Assembly (NCBI GenBank): GCA_964651475.1
Contig: CAZYXV010000002.1
Span: 1 to 64,000, forward strand
Origin: JBGSMF01 sp964651475
Lineage (GTDB): Bacteria; Chloroflexota; Anaerolineae; Fen-1058
DNA: 64,000 bases
Reading direction: 5' to 3'
Made by a program: the position numbers and the translations under genes. Shown one piece after another: positions 24,769-33,161 of the stretch. The notes below the pieces were generated by a model. That model was not told where the DNA came from. It saw only the letters and a program-made list of their open reading frames with translations, and did no database searches. Numbering within the stretch: position 1 is the stretch's first letter; every line of letters starts with the position of its first letter.

Positions 24769-25985
24769 CGCCCATCGGCATCCACCTTGGCCTGAACGCG
24801 CTCCGCAAAACGGCGCAAATCTTCCGCTTCGGGCGATGTGAAAGGCAGCCTGCCCAGCGCGGCTTGGATCTGCTCGCCGCTTTCGCGGTAACGTCCCGCC
24901 TGATATAAAACGTTAGCCAGCGCAATGTGGAACGCCGCCCGGTCCGGCTCCATCGCCGCTGCGCGTTGCCAGTGCAAAATCGCGTTCGCCAGCATGCCCT
25001 GCTCGCGATAGCGCCGGCCGCGATTGTAATAGTCCAGAGCGCTCTTTAGCCCGCGGTCCAGCCCCAACTCGTACCGCGCACTTTCCCACACAAAGTCGCC
25101 CAGGCTCGTCGCCAGGAAAGCGCCGACGGCCAGCGTGGCGGCCAGTTTGAGCAGGCTGACGTAAAAGCCAACAATGATTTCAAAGACCTGCAACACCAGG
25201 CCGATCAAAAGTACAAAGCCCGCCGCCGGAACAACGCCGGGACGCCGCGCGGGCAACACGATGGCCATAACCAGGCTCCATCCTATCAGAACACCTTCGC
25301 TAATCATAAACACGCGCAGCAACACAGTCCACGTAGCAGCTTCCTGGCCTGCCATCGGATTGAGCACGTAACTCGTGATCACGCTCTTTCCATAGCTCGT
25401 GAGAGGAGCAGGCTGGCTGCCGCCGGATGCCAGCGCCCTCAACGCCCAAATAGCCAGCCCATCCATTGTAGCGTATACGAGCAACAAAAGCACCCAGCTC
25501 GCCGCCAGCAGCCAGATGCGATTGGGGAAAGGGCTGTCTTTGAGCCTGGCAATCACCAGGCGGCCACGGCAATAGGGACATACGCGAACGTCTATGCCAA
25601 ATTCTTGGCCGCAGTACGGGCAGCCCATCCCCCCGGCGCGCGCCAGCGCAGAAGGCGGCTCGTCGGGATAGGTTTCTGGCGCGAAATCATCCACTACGAA
25701 AGGCGCAGGGGGCGGCGCTTCTACGCGGGCGGGAGCTTGCATGCTTTCCAGCATGGCCAGCCGCGCGCGCGCCGTTTCGTTGCCGGGGTCGAGCGCGAGG
25801 ATATTTTCCAGGCACGTTCTCAATTCCCCTTCCGATTCAACCACCGAGGCCAGCCACAACCAGGCCGGTACGTGGCGCGGATCCCGCTCGACCACGCGCG
25901 AGAGCAGTTCTCGCGCGATAGCGTCGTTGCCAGATTTGGCCGCCGCAATTCCGTCATTCAAAAGCCTGTCAATCTCGGCGCTCAT
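24765..25985 (-). CDS. Zinc-ribbon membrane protein with TPR repeats
   Basis: The 406-residue protein starts with TPR-like helices (residues 1-90), then a Pro/Ala linker and a zinc ribbon (CPYCGQEF and CPYCRGR, near residues 122-142). About four membrane helices follow (about 155-300), with a large non-membrane TPR segment at the end (YYNRGRRYREQGMLANAIL). No enzymatic motif is seen. It lies 10 bases after pstB and may be cotranscribed with the phosphate genes, but a role in phosphate uptake is not shown. The ATG at 25985 has GGAGAG upstream. Confidence 0.8.
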   Translation of the reverse strand: MSAEIDRLLNDGIAAAKSGNDAIARELLSRVVERDPRHVPAWLWLASVVESEGELRTCLENILALDPGNETARARLAMLESMQAPARVEAPPPAPFVVDDFAPETYPDEPPSALARAGGMGCPYCGQEFGIDVRVCPYCRGRLVIARLKDSPFPNRIWLLAASWVLLLLVYATMDGLAIWALRALASGGSQPAPLTSYGKSVITSYVLNPMAGQEAATWTVLLRVFMISEGVLIGWSLVMAIVLPARRPGVVPAAGFVLLIGLVLQVFEIIVGFYVSLLKLAATLAVGAFLATSLGDFVWESARYELGLDRGLKSALDYYNRGRRYREQGMLANAILHWQRAAAMEPDRAAFHIALANVLYQAGRYRESGEQIQAALGRLPFTSPEAEDLRRFAERVQAKVDADGR

Positions 25986-25995
25986 CTCTCCGCCT

Positions 25996-26763
25996 CTATC
26001 CAAAACGTCCTGTAACGTACTCTTCGGTCTTTTTGTTCTGCGGAGTAGTAAACAGGGTCTTGCCATCGCCCTCTTCGATCAATTGGCCCTGCAACAGAAA
26101 TACAGCGTGATCGGCCACGCGCGCCGCCTGCTGGATATTGTGCGGCGCGATGACGATGGTATAGCTCGCTTTTAGCTCTTGCAGCGATTGCTCGACTTTG
26201 GCAGTCGAAATCGGGTCGAGGCCAGACGTGGGCTCGTCCAGCAAAACCACCTCCGGTTCCAGGGCCAGCACACGCGCCAGGCACAGTCGCTGCTGCTGCC
26301 CGCCCGAAAGCGCGATAGCAGGATCGTCCAAACGATCCTTGACTTCGTCCCACAACGCCGCCTGGGCCAGGCTGCGTTCTACTATCTCTGCCAGGCGAGC
26401 GCGGCGGCGCACCCCGGCCAACGTCGGGCCGTATTCAATGTTTTGGCGAATAGTCATGGGCAAGGGCACCGGCTGGGCAAACACAATGCCCACGCGGCGG
26501 CGCAGCGCGATCACGTCCACGCCCGGAGCGTAAACATCTTGCCCATCCAACAAAACACGCCCACTCATCCTGGTGCCAGACGTCAAATCGTTCAAGCGGT
26601 TGATCAGGCGCAGCAGCGTGGACTTGCCGCCGCCCGCCGGCCCGAACAGCGCCGTGATCTCGGTGGGATAAATTTCCAGGCTGACGTCGCGCAGGCCCTC
26701 GGTCCCATCGCGATAGCTAAACGTCAAATGCTCTATGCCGATTTTCGGCGCGCGCCCATCCAC
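25996..26763 (-). CDS. pstB: Phosphate ABC transporter ATPase PstB
   Basis: PstB powers the high-affinity phosphate importer PstSCAB. The 255-residue protein has Walker A GPAGGGKST, Q loop FAQPVPLP, signature LSGGQQQR, Walker B VVLLDEPTSGLDP and an H-loop His in APHNIQQA. The Walker A differs from the usual GPSGCGKST. It is the last transporter gene in the order pstS, pstC, pstA, pstB. A second, divergent pstB lies beyond pstS. Confidence 0.92.
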   Translation of the reverse strand: MDGRAPKIGIEHLTFSYRDGTEGLRDVSLEIYPTEITALFGPAGGGKSTLLRLINRLNDLTSGTRMSGRVLLDGQDVYAPGVDVIALRRRVGIVFAQPVPLPMTIRQNIEYGPTLAGVRRRARLAEIVERSLAQAALWDEVKDRLDDPAIALSGGQQQRLCLARVLALEPEVVLLDEPTSGLDPISTAKVEQSLQELKASYTIVIAPHNIQQAARVADHAVFLLQGQLIEEGDGKTLFTTPQNKKTEEYVTGRFG

Positions 26764-26784
26764 CGTCTCTAGCCTCCCGCCCGG

Positions 26785-27630
26785 CTACCACTGCCGCCGC
26801 CGCCGGTAATAGCTGCGCAAGCCGGCCGCGGCGAGATTCATGGACAAGACAAAGATCAGCAACACCAGCGCCGTGCCGTATTGAATCTTGACCGGCATGC
26901 CGGGCACCTGGGTGCTGATGACAAATAGATGATAAGGCAACGCCATCGTTTGATCGAACATGCTGCGCGGCAGGCGCGGCAAGAAAAACGCCGCCACCGT
27001 AAACAAGATGGGCGCCGTTTCCCCGGCGGCGCGCTCCAGTCCCAAAATCACGCCGGTGAGGATGCCGGGCAAGGCCTGGGGCAGCACCACTTGCCGGATC
27101 GTTTGCCACTTGGTTCCCCCCAGGCTAATACTGACGGTGCGGAACGATTGCGGCACGGCGCGCAGCGCTTCCTCGGACGTGCTGATGATGACGGGCAGCG
27201 TCATGATGGCAAGCGTCAGGGCGCCGGCCAGGATCGAACTGCCAAAGCCCAAAAACAACACGAACAATCCCAATCCAAACAATCCATACACCACCGAGGG
27301 GATGCCGGCCAGGTTGATGATGGATAGCCGCACCAGGCGCGTAAAAAAATTATCGGAAGCGTACTCGGCCAGGTAAATCGCCATCGCCACGCCCAATGGC
27401 ACGGCGAACACCGCCGTGCCCGCCGTCAGCCACAACGTGCCGACGATGGCCGGCAGCAGCCCGCCTTCGCGCATGCCGTTGCGCGGCATCTCGGCGAGAA
27501 AGGTCCAAGACATGGCCGGCCAGCCCTGCGCAACAATATAGCCCACCACCACCACAATCGGCAGCACCACTACGGCGGTGACGACGGCGAGAAACGCAAA
27601 GCCCAGGCGTTGTACCAGTTGGCGCGACAT
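26785..27630 (-). CDS. pstA: Phosphate ABC transporter permease PstA
   Basis: The 281-residue inner membrane permease has about six helices, and the EAA loop contacts PstB (SLGGTKWQTIRQVVLPQALP). It is characteristic of PstA in that GIPSVVYGLFGLGLFV follows the second helix. The start ATG overlaps the pstC stop as TGATG, and a GTG three bases upstream is an alternative. It works with PstC as the channel of the phosphate importer. Confidence 0.93.
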   Translation of the reverse strand: MSRQLVQRLGFAFLAVVTAVVVLPIVVVVGYIVAQGWPAMSWTFLAEMPRNGMREGGLLPAIVGTLWLTAGTAVFAVPLGVAMAIYLAEYASDNFFTRLVRLSIINLAGIPSVVYGLFGLGLFVLFLGFGSSILAGALTLAIMTLPVIISTSEEALRAVPQSFRTVSISLGGTKWQTIRQVVLPQALPGILTGVILGLERAAGETAPILFTVAAFFLPRLPRSMFDQTMALPYHLFVISTQVPGMPVKIQYGTALVLLIFVLSMNLAAAGLRSYYRRRRQW

Positions 27631-28541
27631 CACGACAGCAACCGCTCCGCCCGGCGCGCCTGCCGGAAAATCGCCAGCGACGCGGCCAGGTTAACCAAAA
27701 AGGTCACGATGAACAAAACGATGCCAATCGCAAACAAGACGTGAAAGTGCGTGCTGCCTTGCGCCACTTCGCCCATCTCGGCGGCGATGGTGGCCGTCAT
27801 CGTCCGCGCCGGTCGCATCAGGCTATCCAACGTCAACGGCATGCGCGCGGCGTTGCCGGTGACCATCATCACGGCCATAGTTTCGCCGATAGCGCGGCCA
27901 ACGCCCAGCATCATGGCGGTGAGAATGCCCGAACGCGCCGCCGGCACTGTCACGCGCCAGATGGTCTGCCAGCGGGTTGCGCCCAACGCCAGCGCCGCGT
28001 CACGATACGAGCGCGGCACCGCGTCCAGGGCGTCTTCGGCCACGCTGATGATCGTCGGCAGCGCCATATAGGCCAGCACGAACGAGCCGCTGAAGGCCGT
28101 CAGGCCGGTGGGCGCGCCAAACACTTGCCGCACCACGGGCGAAAGCGCCAACATGCCCAAAAAACCAAGCACCACGGAAGGGATGCCGGCCAGCACCTCG
28201 ATCACCGGCTTGACGATCTCGCGCAGCCAGCGCGGCGCGACTTCGGCCACGAACACTGCGGCCAGCAAACCGGTCGGTACGGCCAACACCGCCGCGCCCA
28301 ACGTTACGGCCAGCGATCCCAAAATCAGCGGCCACAGGCCGTACAAGCTCTCGATGGGGTACCAGCGCGTATTGAACAATACGTCCGCCTTAACCTCGAA
28401 AAATGCGGGCACACCTTCACGCGCCAGGAACACAAAAATGAGCAGGATAAACGCAATGGCGCAAAGCCCCGACGTGCGGATCAACGTTTCGGCCATGATC
28501 TCGCCAGGGTGTATATTGCGGCGCGTCGTCTTGTTTGCCAT
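27630..28541 (-). CDS. pstC: Phosphate ABC transporter permease PstC
   Basis: The 303-residue permease has about six helices. It has the PstC-type GIPSVVLGFLGML loop and an EAA motif (ALGATRWQTIWRVTVPAARSG). I chose the ATG at 28541 because a further upstream ATG (28625) would overlap pstS by more than 70 bases. The gap to pstS is 10 bases, so pstS, pstC, pstA and pstB form one transcript. Confidence 0.93.
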   Translation of the reverse strand: MANKTTRRNIHPGEIMAETLIRTSGLCAIAFILLIFVFLAREGVPAFFEVKADVLFNTRWYPIESLYGLWPLILGSLAVTLGAAVLAVPTGLLAAVFVAEVAPRWLREIVKPVIEVLAGIPSVVLGFLGMLALSPVVRQVFGAPTGLTAFSGSFVLAYMALPTIISVAEDALDAVPRSYRDAALALGATRWQTIWRVTVPAARSGILTAMMLGVGRAIGETMAVMMVTGNAARMPLTLDSLMRPARTMTATIAAEMGEVAQGSTHFHVLFAIGIVLFIVTFLVNLAASLAIFRQARRAERLLS

Positions 28542-28551
28542 GTCAATCGCT

Positions 28552-29442
28552 CTACTGAGATGCGGTGAGAGTGAGTGGCACAAAGCCCAACTGGGCCACA
28601 ATCGCCTGACCGGCGGGGCTGACAATCCACTCCAAATATTTTAAAATTGGCCCGCTCGGGTCGGACGCCGTGTACATGTACAAGTCGCGCGCAATGGGGT
28701 AACTCTGATCGTTGACGGTAGCAATGCCAGGCAAAACAAACGGCCCGCTGGCGTCGCGCGCCACTGCCAGCATCTTGACGTCGGACGTGACGTACCCCAA
28801 ACCATCGTACCCGACGGCATTGGGATTTTGCCGCACTTCGGACGTAATGCCCTCCGAAGACGGCAAGAGCAGCGTCTCGGGTGAAAACAAAACCTCGCTC
28901 TCCGCATTGCCCAGCCGGATCACCTCTTCCAGAAAAAACACGTGCGTGCCCGAGTTGGTCTCGCGCGAAAGCAGCACAATAGGCCGGTCTTCGCCCCCTA
29001 CTTGCTGCCAATTGACGAGCTTGCCCGTATACATATCCGAGATTTGTTGGAGCGTGAGATGACCAACCGGATTAGAGGGGTGGACAATCACGGCGATGGC
29101 ATCGCGCGCCACGATGTGTTCCGCAGGAAGAATAGCGTTGGCCTGGGCGCGCTCCACCTCTTCCGGCTTGATTTGGCGGCTGGCATTGGCCATGTCCACC
29201 GTGCCGTTAATCAGCGCCGCAATGCCCGTGCCCGACCCGCCGCCGGTCACCGCGATGCGGATGTCAGGGTACGCCGCCTGGTAAGCCTCGGCCCACGCCA
29301 ACGCCAGGTTGACCATCGTATCCGACCCAATATTTTGGATCGAGTAAAGCGCCGCGGATGGTTCGCTCGTCGAAGCCGACGAGGCGGCGCAGGCGCTGAG
29401 CAGCACAATCACAATGGCAAGCGAGATGATGCGGTGTATCAC
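28552..29442 (-). CDS. pstS: Phosphate-binding lipoprotein PstS
   Basis: PstS captures phosphate outside the membrane and hands it to PstCA. The 296-residue protein starts with a lipoprotein signal (IISLAIVIVLLSAC, lipobox LSAC). The phosphate site shows GSDTM, GGGSGTGIAAL and SRETNSGTHVFF. The GTG start at 29442 lies only 7 bases downstream of the TATAAT, so the mRNA seems to be leaderless. An in-frame ATG at 29553 is upstream of the promoter and is rejected. Confidence 0.92.
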   Translation of the reverse strand: MIHRIISLAIVIVLLSACAASSASTSEPSAALYSIQNIGSDTMVNLALAWAEAYQAAYPDIRIAVTGGGSGTGIAALINGTVDMANASRQIKPEEVERAQANAILPAEHIVARDAIAVIVHPSNPVGHLTLQQISDMYTGKLVNWQQVGGEDRPIVLLSRETNSGTHVFFLEEVIRLGNAESEVLFSPETLLLPSSEGITSEVRQNPNAVGYDGLGYVTSDVKMLAVARDASGPFVLPGIATVNDQSYPIARDLYMYTASDPSGPILKYLEWIVSPAGQAIVAQLGFVPLTLTASQ

Positions 29443-29449
29443 GTGCAGG

Positions 29450-29478
29450 ATTATAACACAGAGGGAAACTGGGGGCAA
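29450..29478 (-). promoter_or_regulatory. pstS promoter, probably leaderless
   Basis: On the minus strand TTGCCC (29478-29473) and a perfect TATAAT (29455-29450) are separated by exactly 17 bases. The GTG start of pstS follows the -10 after only 7 bases, so transcription should begin at or next to the start codon. No pho box is obvious. Confidence 0.75.
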
Positions 29479-29491
29479 AAAAGCCAATTGA

Positions 29492-29500
29492 TGGTATACT
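29492..29500 (+). promoter_or_regulatory. Possible promoter of the second pstB
   Basis: TGGTATACT is an extended -10 (TG at 29492-29493, TATACT at 29495-29500). No good -35 is seen. It is back to back with the pstS promoter. Confidence 0.45.
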
Positions 29501-29553
29501 ACACGAGACGAGGAACCCGAGTGGCGCGCCATTGACGCCGGGCGGTGGTGCAC

Positions 29554-30306
29554 ATGGACAAAATCAAAGTAAGCAACCTAGACTTTTTTTACGGCGAGAA
29601 CCAGGTCTTGTTCTCAATCTCGCTCGACGTGATCGAACACCACATCACGGCGCTGATTGGCCCATCCGGCTGCGGCAAGTCCACTTTTTTGCGCTGCCTG
29701 AACCGCATGAACGACACGGTGCCCGGCGCGCGCGCGCGCGGCCAGATTTTGTTGAACGGCGTTGACGTACTCGATCCGAACACGGACGTGGTTGACCTGC
29801 GGCGGCGCGTGGGAATGGTATTTCAAAAACCCAATCCTTTCCCGCAGAGCGTTTACGACAACGTGGCCTTTGGACCGCGCGTGCTGGGGCTGGCGCGCGC
29901 AGACGAGTTGGACGATATCGTCGAGCAGAGCCTGCAAAAAGCGGCCGTGTGGGAGCAGGTGAAAGATAACCTGCGCGGCGACGCGCTCGGCCTATCGCTG
30001 GGCGAGCAGCAGCGATTGTGCATCGCGCGCGTGTTGGCCGTCCAGCCCGACGTCATCTTGATGGACGAGCCGTGCAGCGCGCTCGACCCGATCACTACGC
30101 TGCAAATCGAAGAACTGATGCAAATCTTGAAAAAAGATTACACCATCGTCATCGTCACGCACAACATGCAGCAAGCCGCGCGCGCCAGCGACGAGACGGG
30201 CCTTTTCTGGCTGGGCGAACTGGTCGAGTTTGGCACAACCACCCAGGTGTTCACTCGCCCCCAAAAACAACAAACCGAAGATTACATTACCGGGCGATAC
30301 GGATAA
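29554..30306 (+). CDS. pstB: Second phosphate ABC transporter ATPase (PstB-like)
   Basis: The 250-residue protein is PstB-like throughout (Walker A GPSGCGKST, FQKPNPFPQSVYDNVAFG, Walker B VILMDEPCSALDPI, H loop THNMQQA). Its ABC signature reads LSLGEQQR in place of the usual LSGGQQQR, so Gly and Gln of the signature are changed. It is divergent from pstS. I favour the ATG at 29554 (GGTGG 5 bases upstream); a GTG at 29545 is an alternative. It may replace or regulate the first PstB, or serve a different permease pair. Confidence 0.9.
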   Translation: MDKIKVSNLDFFYGENQVLFSISLDVIEHHITALIGPSGCGKSTFLRCLNRMNDTVPGARARGQILLNGVDVLDPNTDVVDLRRRVGMVFQKPNPFPQSVYDNVAFGPRVLGLARADELDDIVEQSLQKAAVWEQVKDNLRGDALGLSLGEQQRLCIARVLAVQPDVILMDEPCSALDPITTLQIEELMQILKKDYTIVIVTHNMQQAARASDETGLFWLGELVEFGTTTQVFTRPQKQQTEDYITGRYG

Positions 30307-30336
30307 CTCGCCCATTTTTCCACGCTCCTATCATTA

Positions 30337-30478
30337 GGATGTGACCAATTCTGGTTGAGGCGTAGGGGCAACCCTTGCGGTTGCCCGCATTGGGCAGGGG
30401 CAAGCCCTGCAGTTGCCCGCATTGGGCAGGGGCAAGCCCTGCCCCTACGTAGGCGACCAACTGATTTTGGTCACACCC
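30337..30478. mobile_element. MITE-like element with 9-bp target duplication
   Basis: A 142-base palindromic element has terminal arms GGATGTGACCAA and (reverse complement of the right end) GGGTGTGACCAA, 11 of 12 matching. It carries inner repeats of GTAGGGGCA and GCATTGGGCAGGGGCAAGCC. It is flanked by the 9-base direct repeat CTATCATTA at 30328-30336 and 30479-30487, as a transposition target duplication would be. No coding capacity. Confidence 0.75.
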
Positions 30479-30483
30479 CTATC

Positions 30484-30517
30484 ATTACGGCGCAGCAAGC
30501 TAACCTTGCGCTGTAAT
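30484..30517. terminator. Hairpin between convergent genes, possible terminator
   Basis: ATTACGGCGCA (30484 on) pairs with TGCGCTGTAAT (to 30517) through a 6-base bulge-containing stem. It lies between the convergent second pstB and the glutaredoxin-fusion gene. No T run follows, so termination is uncertain. Confidence 0.35.
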
Positions 30518-30518
30518 G

Positions 30519-31415
30519 CTAGGGCGCCAGTTGTTCGTCCACAGACGTAAAGCTGGCCTGGAGTGTGGGCAAGGCCAGCCACATGGATGTCCATCCAAAC
30601 AGCGCGCCAGTAATCGTTCTCAGCAGCCAGGTGCTTTCGCGGGGCACGACGCCCGGCATCCAGGCTGATACAAAGTAACTGACCAACTGGCTGCCGCCAT
30701 CCAGCGCAACCGGCAACAAGCCTAACAGCAGGTACAAGCGGAAAGGCAGCGGCTTGACCCGTCTGCGCACAAATCCAAACACCAAGCCAGAAAGCAGCAT
30801 GGCGCCATAAATGGCGAGATCACGCTGGCACAAGGCTATTTTGTAGCCCACTTCTTGATTGCCCACAAACGCGTTGAGCGAGATCGGCCACGGAAAAGCT
30901 CCCCACTCTTTTGTGTGCGTCGCCTCGGCCAGTTGTTCCAGCGAGTACACCGCGCGCGGCCCGTAGATAAAATACGAGCGCTGCGGCAATTCGTGGCACA
31001 TAAAGCGATACAGCGTATAGATAGCGCCCGCCGGCCTCTCCATTCCATTCGCCATCAACACCGGCGCCAGGATGGGCAGTCCTATGTAAATGGCAATGAA
31101 GGTATTAATCAGGGCCAACCAGTGCCGCGCCAGCCACGCCGCGATTTTGCTCGCCAGTCGGGCGCCGCCGGAAGCCGCCTCGCCGCGCGGCTGAACGTAC
31201 CCCAAAAAATGTGATAGGGTTTCAAACGTAAAGGGCGCCGATAACACGCGGCCGTCCGCCACCACCACCGGGACGGCGTGCCGGTAACGCTCGTACAATT
31301 CGACGTCACCCGTCACGTCAATCGTCTTGCAACTGACGCCCAATTCTGACAGCCAGGTTAAAGTTTCCTGGCACAAAAGACAACCGGGTCGAGTGTAAAG
31401 AACAACGTCGCTCAT
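30519..31415 (-). CDS. Glutaredoxin-like plus DUF2085 membrane fusion
   Basis: The 298-residue protein has an N-terminal glutaredoxin-like domain with a CLLC redox motif (LYTRPGCLLCQETL, residues about 4-80). The C-terminal part resembles DUF2085: membrane helices around FMCHELPQRSYFIYG and VGYKIALCQRDLAIYG. It overlaps the end of ccdA (ATGA), which shuttles electrons across the membrane. A role in passing reducing power in cytochrome maturation is therefore plausible but inferred. About four to five membrane helices are visible. Confidence 0.82.
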   Translation of the reverse strand: MSDVVLYTRPGCLLCQETLTWLSELGVSCKTIDVTGDVELYERYRHAVPVVVADGRVLSAPFTFETLSHFLGYVQPRGEAASGGARLASKIAAWLARHWLALINTFIAIYIGLPILAPVLMANGMERPAGAIYTLYRFMCHELPQRSYFIYGPRAVYSLEQLAEATHTKEWGAFPWPISLNAFVGNQEVGYKIALCQRDLAIYGAMLLSGLVFGFVRRRVKPLPFRLYLLLGLLPVALDGGSQLVSYFVSAWMPGVVPRESTWLLRTITGALFGWTSMWLALPTLQASFTSVDEQLAP

Positions 31416-32236
31416 ACTCTATTTTCCACCTGCCGCACCGCGTGCCCGCTCAAATAACTGACGTAGGCCGGCACCAATGGCAGCACACACGGCGACAGGA
31501 ACGACAGCAATCCCGCCAGTATAGCCACAAAGAACGTGGGCGATGCACCGCCTGGGGCCAATCCTTCCTCAACGCTAAATAATGATTGCTGGAACGGGCT
31601 TTGCACCGTCCAGATTCTAAGATTGCGCAGCGTCGGGATCCAGGCCGGGGTAGACACCTGGAAAGCATCCACTAGCAACATCACACCAATCAACACCAAC
31701 AAGCCGCCTGTAATCATCTTGATCGCCGGCATAAAGCGGCGCAGATTGCGCAGCAAAAGCGTGGCGCGGTCCACGGCCAGGCCCGTCAACAAGAACGGAA
31801 TGCCCAATCCCAACGAGTAGCCCACCAACAAAAACCCGCCCTGCGCAACTGTGCTTTCCTGAAAGCCCAGGGTGAGAATCGCGCCCAAAGTCGGCCCCAC
31901 GCACGGCGTCCACCCCGCCGAAAAAAATATCCCCATCAGGTACGACGAAACCAATCCCCAATCACGCCGGCCCGAAAATTGTTGGCGCGTGTCATAGTTC
32001 ATAAAGGGGATATTCACCACTCCCAGGGTGAACAGGCCAAAGAGAATAACTACCAGGCCGCCGATTTTGGCCAACAGCCCCACCGAGTCGCCCAGCAATT
32101 GCCCCACTCCCGTCGCGGCCATCCCCAAAATCACAAACACTGTGCTGAACCCCAGCACAAAGGCGCAGGCGTGCAAAAACGTCCCAAACGACGAACGCCA
32201 TCGCCGGTCACTGGAGGAGCGTCGGTCGTCAGTCAT
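31412..32236 (-). CDS. ccdA: CcdA-like thiol-disulfide electron carrier, apparently circularly permuted
   Basis: CcdA moves electrons from cytoplasmic thioredoxin to the outside for haem lyase chemistry. In normal CcdA the first membrane helix carries SPCVLPLVPAY. In this 274-residue protein the N-terminus begins where helix 2 normally lies (TFLHACAFVLGFSTVFV), and GWTPCVGPTLGAILTL follows mid-protein. The SPCVLPLVPAYVSYLSG helix appears only at the C-terminus (about residues 240-265). Both redox Cys are thus present but in swapped order. The ATG at 32236 is used; nothing hydrophobic precedes it. It overlaps ccmD and the next gene. Confidence 0.85.
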   Translation of the reverse strand: MTDDRRSSSDRRWRSSFGTFLHACAFVLGFSTVFVILGMAATGVGQLLGDSVGLLAKIGGLVVILFGLFTLGVVNIPFMNYDTRQQFSGRRDWGLVSSYLMGIFFSAGWTPCVGPTLGAILTLGFQESTVAQGGFLLVGYSLGLGIPFLLTGLAVDRATLLLRNLRRFMPAIKMITGGLLVLIGVMLLVDAFQVSTPAWIPTLRNLRIWTVQSPFQQSLFSVEEGLAPGGASPTFFVAILAGLLSFLSPCVLPLVPAYVSYLSGHAVRQVENRV

Positions 32237-32405
32237 CGCTCGCCTGCCGTGGTGAAGAGGGCTGGTCGAGCAAGGCCTTGAGCGCGTCGAGTTCCTGCTC
32301 GAGCGCGCGCTGGCGGCGGTGCATAAAAAACACGTACCCGAACGTGCCCATCCAAAACACGGCATACGCTGCCGTTAGAAACAAGAACTTGGCATTTTCG
32401 TCCAT
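32229..32405 (-). CDS. ccmD: CcmD-like small membrane protein
   Basis: This 58-residue gene encodes one membrane helix (FLFLTAAYAVFWMGTFGYVFF) followed by a charged amphipathic helix (RRQRALEQELDALKALLDQ). This is the layout and length of CcmD, which helps CcmABC release haem-loaded CcmE. GGAGAAG lies 7 bases upstream of the ATG. It lies between ccmC and ccdA and overlaps the start of ccdA by 8 bases. Confidence 0.85.
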   Translation of the reverse strand: MDENAKFLFLTAAYAVFWMGTFGYVFFMHRRQRALEQELDALKALLDQPSSPRQASDD

Positions 32406-32448
32406 AAACTTCTCCAGAAACCAGGTTTTTAGGAAAAATCTGGTTTCT

Positions 32449-33150
32449 TTACAACACTAGAATTTTTTCGCGCAGCAGAGCCACGTCATCCGCAAGGTGT
32501 TCCAGGCGGATACGCAGCCGCAGCAAGGTCGCGTAAATTACCGTAAACGTCAACACGCAGAACACCATGGTCGCAAACATGAGCGGCGACATTCCCACGC
32601 CGCCGGACGTCGAGGCGCTGGGGCCGACGACCACGGGATGTTCTGTAAAAGCTGAAAGGCGGTTGAGCAAAAAGGTCAACGGCACGCTGATAAAGGCGAC
32701 GATGCCATACACCGCCGAAAAGCGCGCCCGGCGCTGCGGGTCCTCGACTGCGCCGCGCAGCCCCAGGTAGGCCACGTAAAGCAGCCACGTAAAGCTGACG
32801 AGCGTGAGCTGCGGATTCCACGTCCACCACACGTTCCAGGTGGGGCGCGCCCACAAACTGCCGCTGACGGCGCCCATGGTCAAAAACACGGCGCCAATCT
32901 CGGCCGAGGCGGCGGCGAGAATATCCCACGCGCGCCCCGAGGTGCGCAGGTACAGCACGCTGCCCACCAGCGTGACGAAAAAGGCCAGGAAACCCACCCA
33001 ATCCACCGACACGTGAAAATAAAAGATGCGCTGCACATCGCCCATCCTGGCTTCGCGCGGAGCGATCATCAAGGCCATGGCCAGCGCCGCAACGACCATC
33101 ACGCCGCTCAGCGCAACCAGCGCCCCACTCCATTGATCTTTGCCTCGCAT
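32449..33150 (-). CDS. ccmC: Haem export/handling protein CcmC
   Basis: CcmC loads haem onto CcmE at the outer face of the membrane. The 233-residue protein has about six helices and a tryptophan-rich loop (ARPTWNVWWTWNPQLTL). Compared with the common WGTWWVWD pattern it has Asn for the Asp. Conserved His residues flank it (FYFHVSVDW). It fits between ccmB and ccmD in the operon. Confidence 0.92.
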   Translation of the reverse strand: MRGKDQWSGALVALSGVMVVAALAMALMIAPREARMGDVQRIFYFHVSVDWVGFLAFFVTLVGSVLYLRTSGRAWDILAAASAEIGAVFLTMGAVSGSLWARPTWNVWWTWNPQLTLVSFTWLLYVAYLGLRGAVEDPQRRARFSAVYGIVAFISVPLTFLLNRLSAFTEHPVVVGPSASTSGGVGMSPLMFATMVFCVLTFTVIYATLLRLRIRLEHLADDVALLREKILVL

Positions 33151-33161
33151 CCTGCCCCCAC

